The position numbers and the translations under genes were made by a program. 64,000 nucleotides of DNA from Pseudomonas sp. HN11 (lineage in GTDB: Bacteria; Pseudomonadota; Gammaproteobacteria; Pseudomonadales; Pseudomonadaceae), in contig NZ_CP089985.1 of assembly GCF_021390155.1 (NCBI RefSeq), positions 1,561,001-1,625,000 on the forward strand, given 5' to 3'. The notes beneath the pieces were generated by a model. That model was not told the DNA's origin, made no database searches, and was given only the letters and a program-made list of their open reading frames with translations. Numbering within the stretch: the first letter of the stretch is position 1; each line of letters opens with the position of its first letter. This document shows, piece by piece, positions 62,050-64,000 of the stretch.

Positions 62050-62634
62050 CTACAGGCTGAAATCGCCTTCCGACACCAACTCGCTCAACGGACGGCGCGG
62101 GCTTGGTGCTTCACGACCCTGCAGGTATTCCGGCAAGCTCGATTTGTCCCCCAGCTTGCCGATCGCCACGGCGGCATGCAGTGCATAACCTTCCGGGATT
62201 TTCAGCTCTTTACGGGTCAGTTCCTGATCGAACCCGGCCATGCCGTGGGTGTGCCAGCCGCTGAGACTGGCTTGCAGCGCCAGGTGGCCCCAGGCGGAAC
62301 CCGTGTCGAAGGTGTGCCACAGGGCTGGGGTTTCTTCGCTGGCGCCGGGGGCGGTGAAGTCGGTTTTCGACGCGATGATCACCAGGGCCGACGCGTGTTG
62401 CGCCCAGCCACGGTTGAATTCATTCAACAGGCCCAGAAAACGCTCCCAGTCCGGCGTATCGCGGCGCGCGTAGAGAAACCGCCACGGCTGCGAGTTGTAG
62501 GCGGACGGCGCCCAGCGCGCGGCTTCGAAGAAACTCAGCAGGGTTTCCTGGGAGATGGTTTCGCCGGTAAAGGCGCGAGGCGACCAGCGGTTGGTGAACT
62601 GGGTGTGGATCGGATAGTCGGCAACACGTGTCAT
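62050..62634 (-). CDS. nitroreductase family protein
   Basis: A 194-residue FMN-dependent nitroreductase. WSPRAFTGETI...ARWAPSAYNSQPWRFLYA carries the FMN phosphate-binding Arg, Ser and Asn residues. The C-terminal HAAVAIGKLGD is typical. ATG 62634 is preferred (MTRVADYP), with GGAGC... nearby; the frame is open to 62733. It stands convergent with the SET remnant and divergent from ycgN. Substrate unknown. Confidence 0.85.
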   Translation of the reverse strand: MTRVADYPIHTQFTNRWSPRAFTGETISQETLLSFFEAARWAPSAYNSQPWRFLYARRDTPDWERFLGLLNEFNRGWAQHASALVIIASKTDFTAPGASEETPALWHTFDTGSAWGHLALQASLSGWHTHGMAGFDQELTRKELKIPEGYALHAAVAIGKLGDKSSLPEYLQGREAPSPRRPLSELVSEGDFSL

Positions 62635-62788
62635 GGAGCAGTTCCTGATCGTCAATTCGGCGTTCAAAGCTACTGCGCGGTCACCAGACTGACAAGTGTT
62701 GTCACACCGCCAGTCGTAAGCGCTTGGCCCCAAGGGCCGTGGGCACTAGACTGGCGGCCTTTTCACCTACCGATACTGATGTAGAGCC

Positions 62789-63238
62789 ATGGCCGCCAAA
62801 GTCGAACCTTTCTGGATACGCAAAACCCTTGAACACCTCGATCAGGAGGAGTGGGAGTCGTTGTGCGACGGCTGTGGCCTGTGCTGCCTGCAAAAGCTTG
62901 AGGATGAAGACGACAACAGCGTCTATTACACACGGATCGCCTGCAAACTGCTCGACCTGAAAACCTGCCAGTGCACCGACTACCCCAACCGCCGTGCGTC
63001 GGTACCGGATTGCATCCAGCTCACCCCAGGCCAGGCCGACCAATTCAAATGGCTTCCGCCGACCTGCGGCTATCGCTTGGTCAGCGAACGCAAGGACCTG
63101 CCGTTGTGGCATCACCTGGTCTGCGGCGACCGTGATGCCGTGCACCATGAACGCATTTCCCAGTCCGGGCGCATGCTCAGCGAAGGCAGCGTGGCCGAAG
63201 AAGACTGGGAGGATTACCTGATTTTCCGCGCGGGCTGA
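62789..63238 (+). CDS. ycgN: YcgN-family cysteine cluster protein
   Basis: A 149-residue protein of the UPF0153/YcgN type. The cysteine cluster is in CDGCGLCC, followed by Cys residues at [18 protein letters not shown] and VPDCIQL, likely an iron-sulfur or zinc site. Conserved end [16 protein letters not shown]. Its stop is 12 bases before the next ATG. Function unknown. Confidence 0.9.
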   Translation: MAAKVEPFWIRKTLEHLDQEEWESLCDGCGLCCLQKLEDEDDNSVYYTRIACKLLDLKTCQCTDYPNRRASVPDCIQLTPGQADQFKWLPPTCGYRLVSERKDLPLWHHLVCGDRDAVHHERISQSGRMLSEGSVAEEDWEDYLIFRAG

Positions 63239-63250
63239 CAAGGAGTGGGT

Positions 63251-64000
63251 ATGAGGGGGGCAATCAAGCTGGCGGCATCTGTGGTGTTGCTGACGCTGAG
63301 CACGGCTGGGTGGTGCGCGAAGAAAGTCGACCTGGATTATCACGTCAAACTGTTACCCCAGAGCGACCAGGCCGAGGTCCGTGTGAGCCTTTCCCAGGGC
63401 TCGGCGGTGCGCAGCCTGAACTTCGACCTCGGCCATGACGGTGACTACAGCGACTTCAAGGCCGATGGACAGTGGCGCATCACCGAGCACCGTGGCCTCT
63501 GGCAACCCAGCGCCAACAAGGCCAGCCTGACCTACCGCGTGCGCCTTACCCATGCGCGCAAGGCCGGGATCTATGAAGCGCGGGTAACGCCGAGCTGGGC
63601 GCTGTTTCGCGGCGAAGACCTGGTGCCTACCGCACGCCTTGACCAGCAGGACGGCGTCGAGCTGGTCTCGCGTTTAGTGTTCGAACTGCCGGCGGGCTGG
63701 AAAAGCGTCGAAACCGCCTGGCCGCGCATCGGCAAGAACAAGTTCCGCATCGACAACGTTTCGCGCCTGTTCGACCGGCCTACCGGCTGGATGCTCGCCG
63801 GCAACCTCGGCAGTCGCCGCGTACGACTGGGCGAGACGGAAGTCACCGTGGTGTCGCCCAAAGGCCAGGCCATGCGCCGCATGGATGTGCTGACATTGCT
63901 CACGTTTGTCTGGCCCCAGGTAGAAGCCGCTTTCCCGCGTCACCCAGCCAAGCTGCTGGTGGTGGGCGCCAGTGACCCGATGCGCCGTGGTGCGTTCTCG
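63251..64000 (+). CDS. exported protein, M61-peptidase-like, cut by window end
   Basis: 250 codons are visible (MRGAIKLAASVVLLTLSTA at the start). A signal peptide ends near AGWCA-K. Then comes a beta-rich domain (about 25-180: LDYHVKLLPQSDQAEVRVSLSQ, VRLTHARKAGIYEARVTPSW) and the beginning of an alpha/beta domain (AKLLVVGASDPMRRGAFS). The arrangement resembles the N-terminal domain of M61 glycyl-aminopeptidases, but the HExxH region would lie beyond the window. AGGAG 5 bases before ATG 63251. Part of the ycgN unit. Confidence 0.7.
   Translation, partial: MRGAIKLAASVVLLTLSTAGWCAKKVDLDYHVKLLPQSDQAEVRVSLSQGSAVRSLNFDLGHDGDYSDFKADGQWRITEHRGLWQPSANKASLTYRVRLTHARKAGIYEARVTPSWALFRGEDLVPTARLDQQDGVELVSRLVFELPAGWKSVETAWPRIGKNKFRIDNVSRLFDRPTGWMLAGNLGSRRVRLGETEVTVVSPKGQAMRRMDVLTLLTFVWPQVEAAFPRHPAKLLVVGASDPMRRGAFS

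Overview
The window is a stretch of chromosome from a fluorescent Pseudomonas, most likely the P. fluorescens group. The evidence is the dapA-bamC-MBL-purC block, a Pseudomonas-type rnd/ycgL/ycgN block, pobR-pobA, 2-ketoarginine decarboxylase, many LysR/MFS pairs, REP-like hairpins and GC-rich codon use. The species call is inference; no marker gene was compared.

Layout. (1) 239-3754: dapA, bamC, an MBL-fold hydrolase and purC, all rightward, followed by tRNA-Ser(CGA). (2) 3911-14001: a 10.1-kb AT-richer element integrated into the 3' end of that tRNA gene, bounded by 18-bp repeats. It holds a serine recombinase, unrecognised cargo, a SPOR-domain lipoprotein, a SF3/DUF5906-type helicase, two small RHH-like regulators, two zinc-ribbon ORFs (one frame-broken) and a tyrosine integrase. 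It also has a candidate iteron origin, paired candidate integrase arm sites, and a leader with two factor-independent terminators ahead of the replication operon. It resembles a P4-like phage satellite without capsid-hijacking genes. (3) 14107-14687: an MntA-type antitoxin next to a deleted HepT toxin. (4) 14745-21285: a NepI-like exporter, then a LysR regulator divergent from an MHS transporter, an N-carbamoyl-amino-acid/allantoate-type hydrolase and an acetylpolyamine amidohydrolase. (5) 21453-26839: a leftward, translationally coupled stressosome-like operon (RsbR-RsbS-RsbT-HATPase/PP2C-histidine kinase-hybrid kinase) with no sigma factor in view.

(6) 27283-30239: a LysR gene and a citrate-type MHS transporter coupled to a ModA-like binding protein. 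(7) 30730-38371: a GntR-headed catabolic cluster (SDR, BKACE/DUF849, SMP-30 lactonase, two MFS transporters, LysR, CHMI-type isomerase). (8) 38395-47436: more regulators and transporters, including aruI plus an aldehyde dehydrogenase. (9) 47732-54978: pobR/pobA, a DHA2 exporter, a double-Cache periplasmic protein, a PheC-like periplasmic protein and a glutamine-synthetase-family enzyme. (10) 55080-64000: a methyltransferase, rnd, ycgL, a 2-hydroxyacid dehydrogenase, a 1142-residue putative type III effector with a C-terminal kinase-like domain and an hrp-box-like promoter, a SET-domain remnant, a nitroreductase, ycgN and the start of an exported protein cut by the window end.

The strongest leads are the putative satellite (replication origin, terminator-controlled leader and structured intergenic region), the putative effector, and the stressosome wired to histidine kinases. 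All functional claims rest on reading the sequence; no database search was run.
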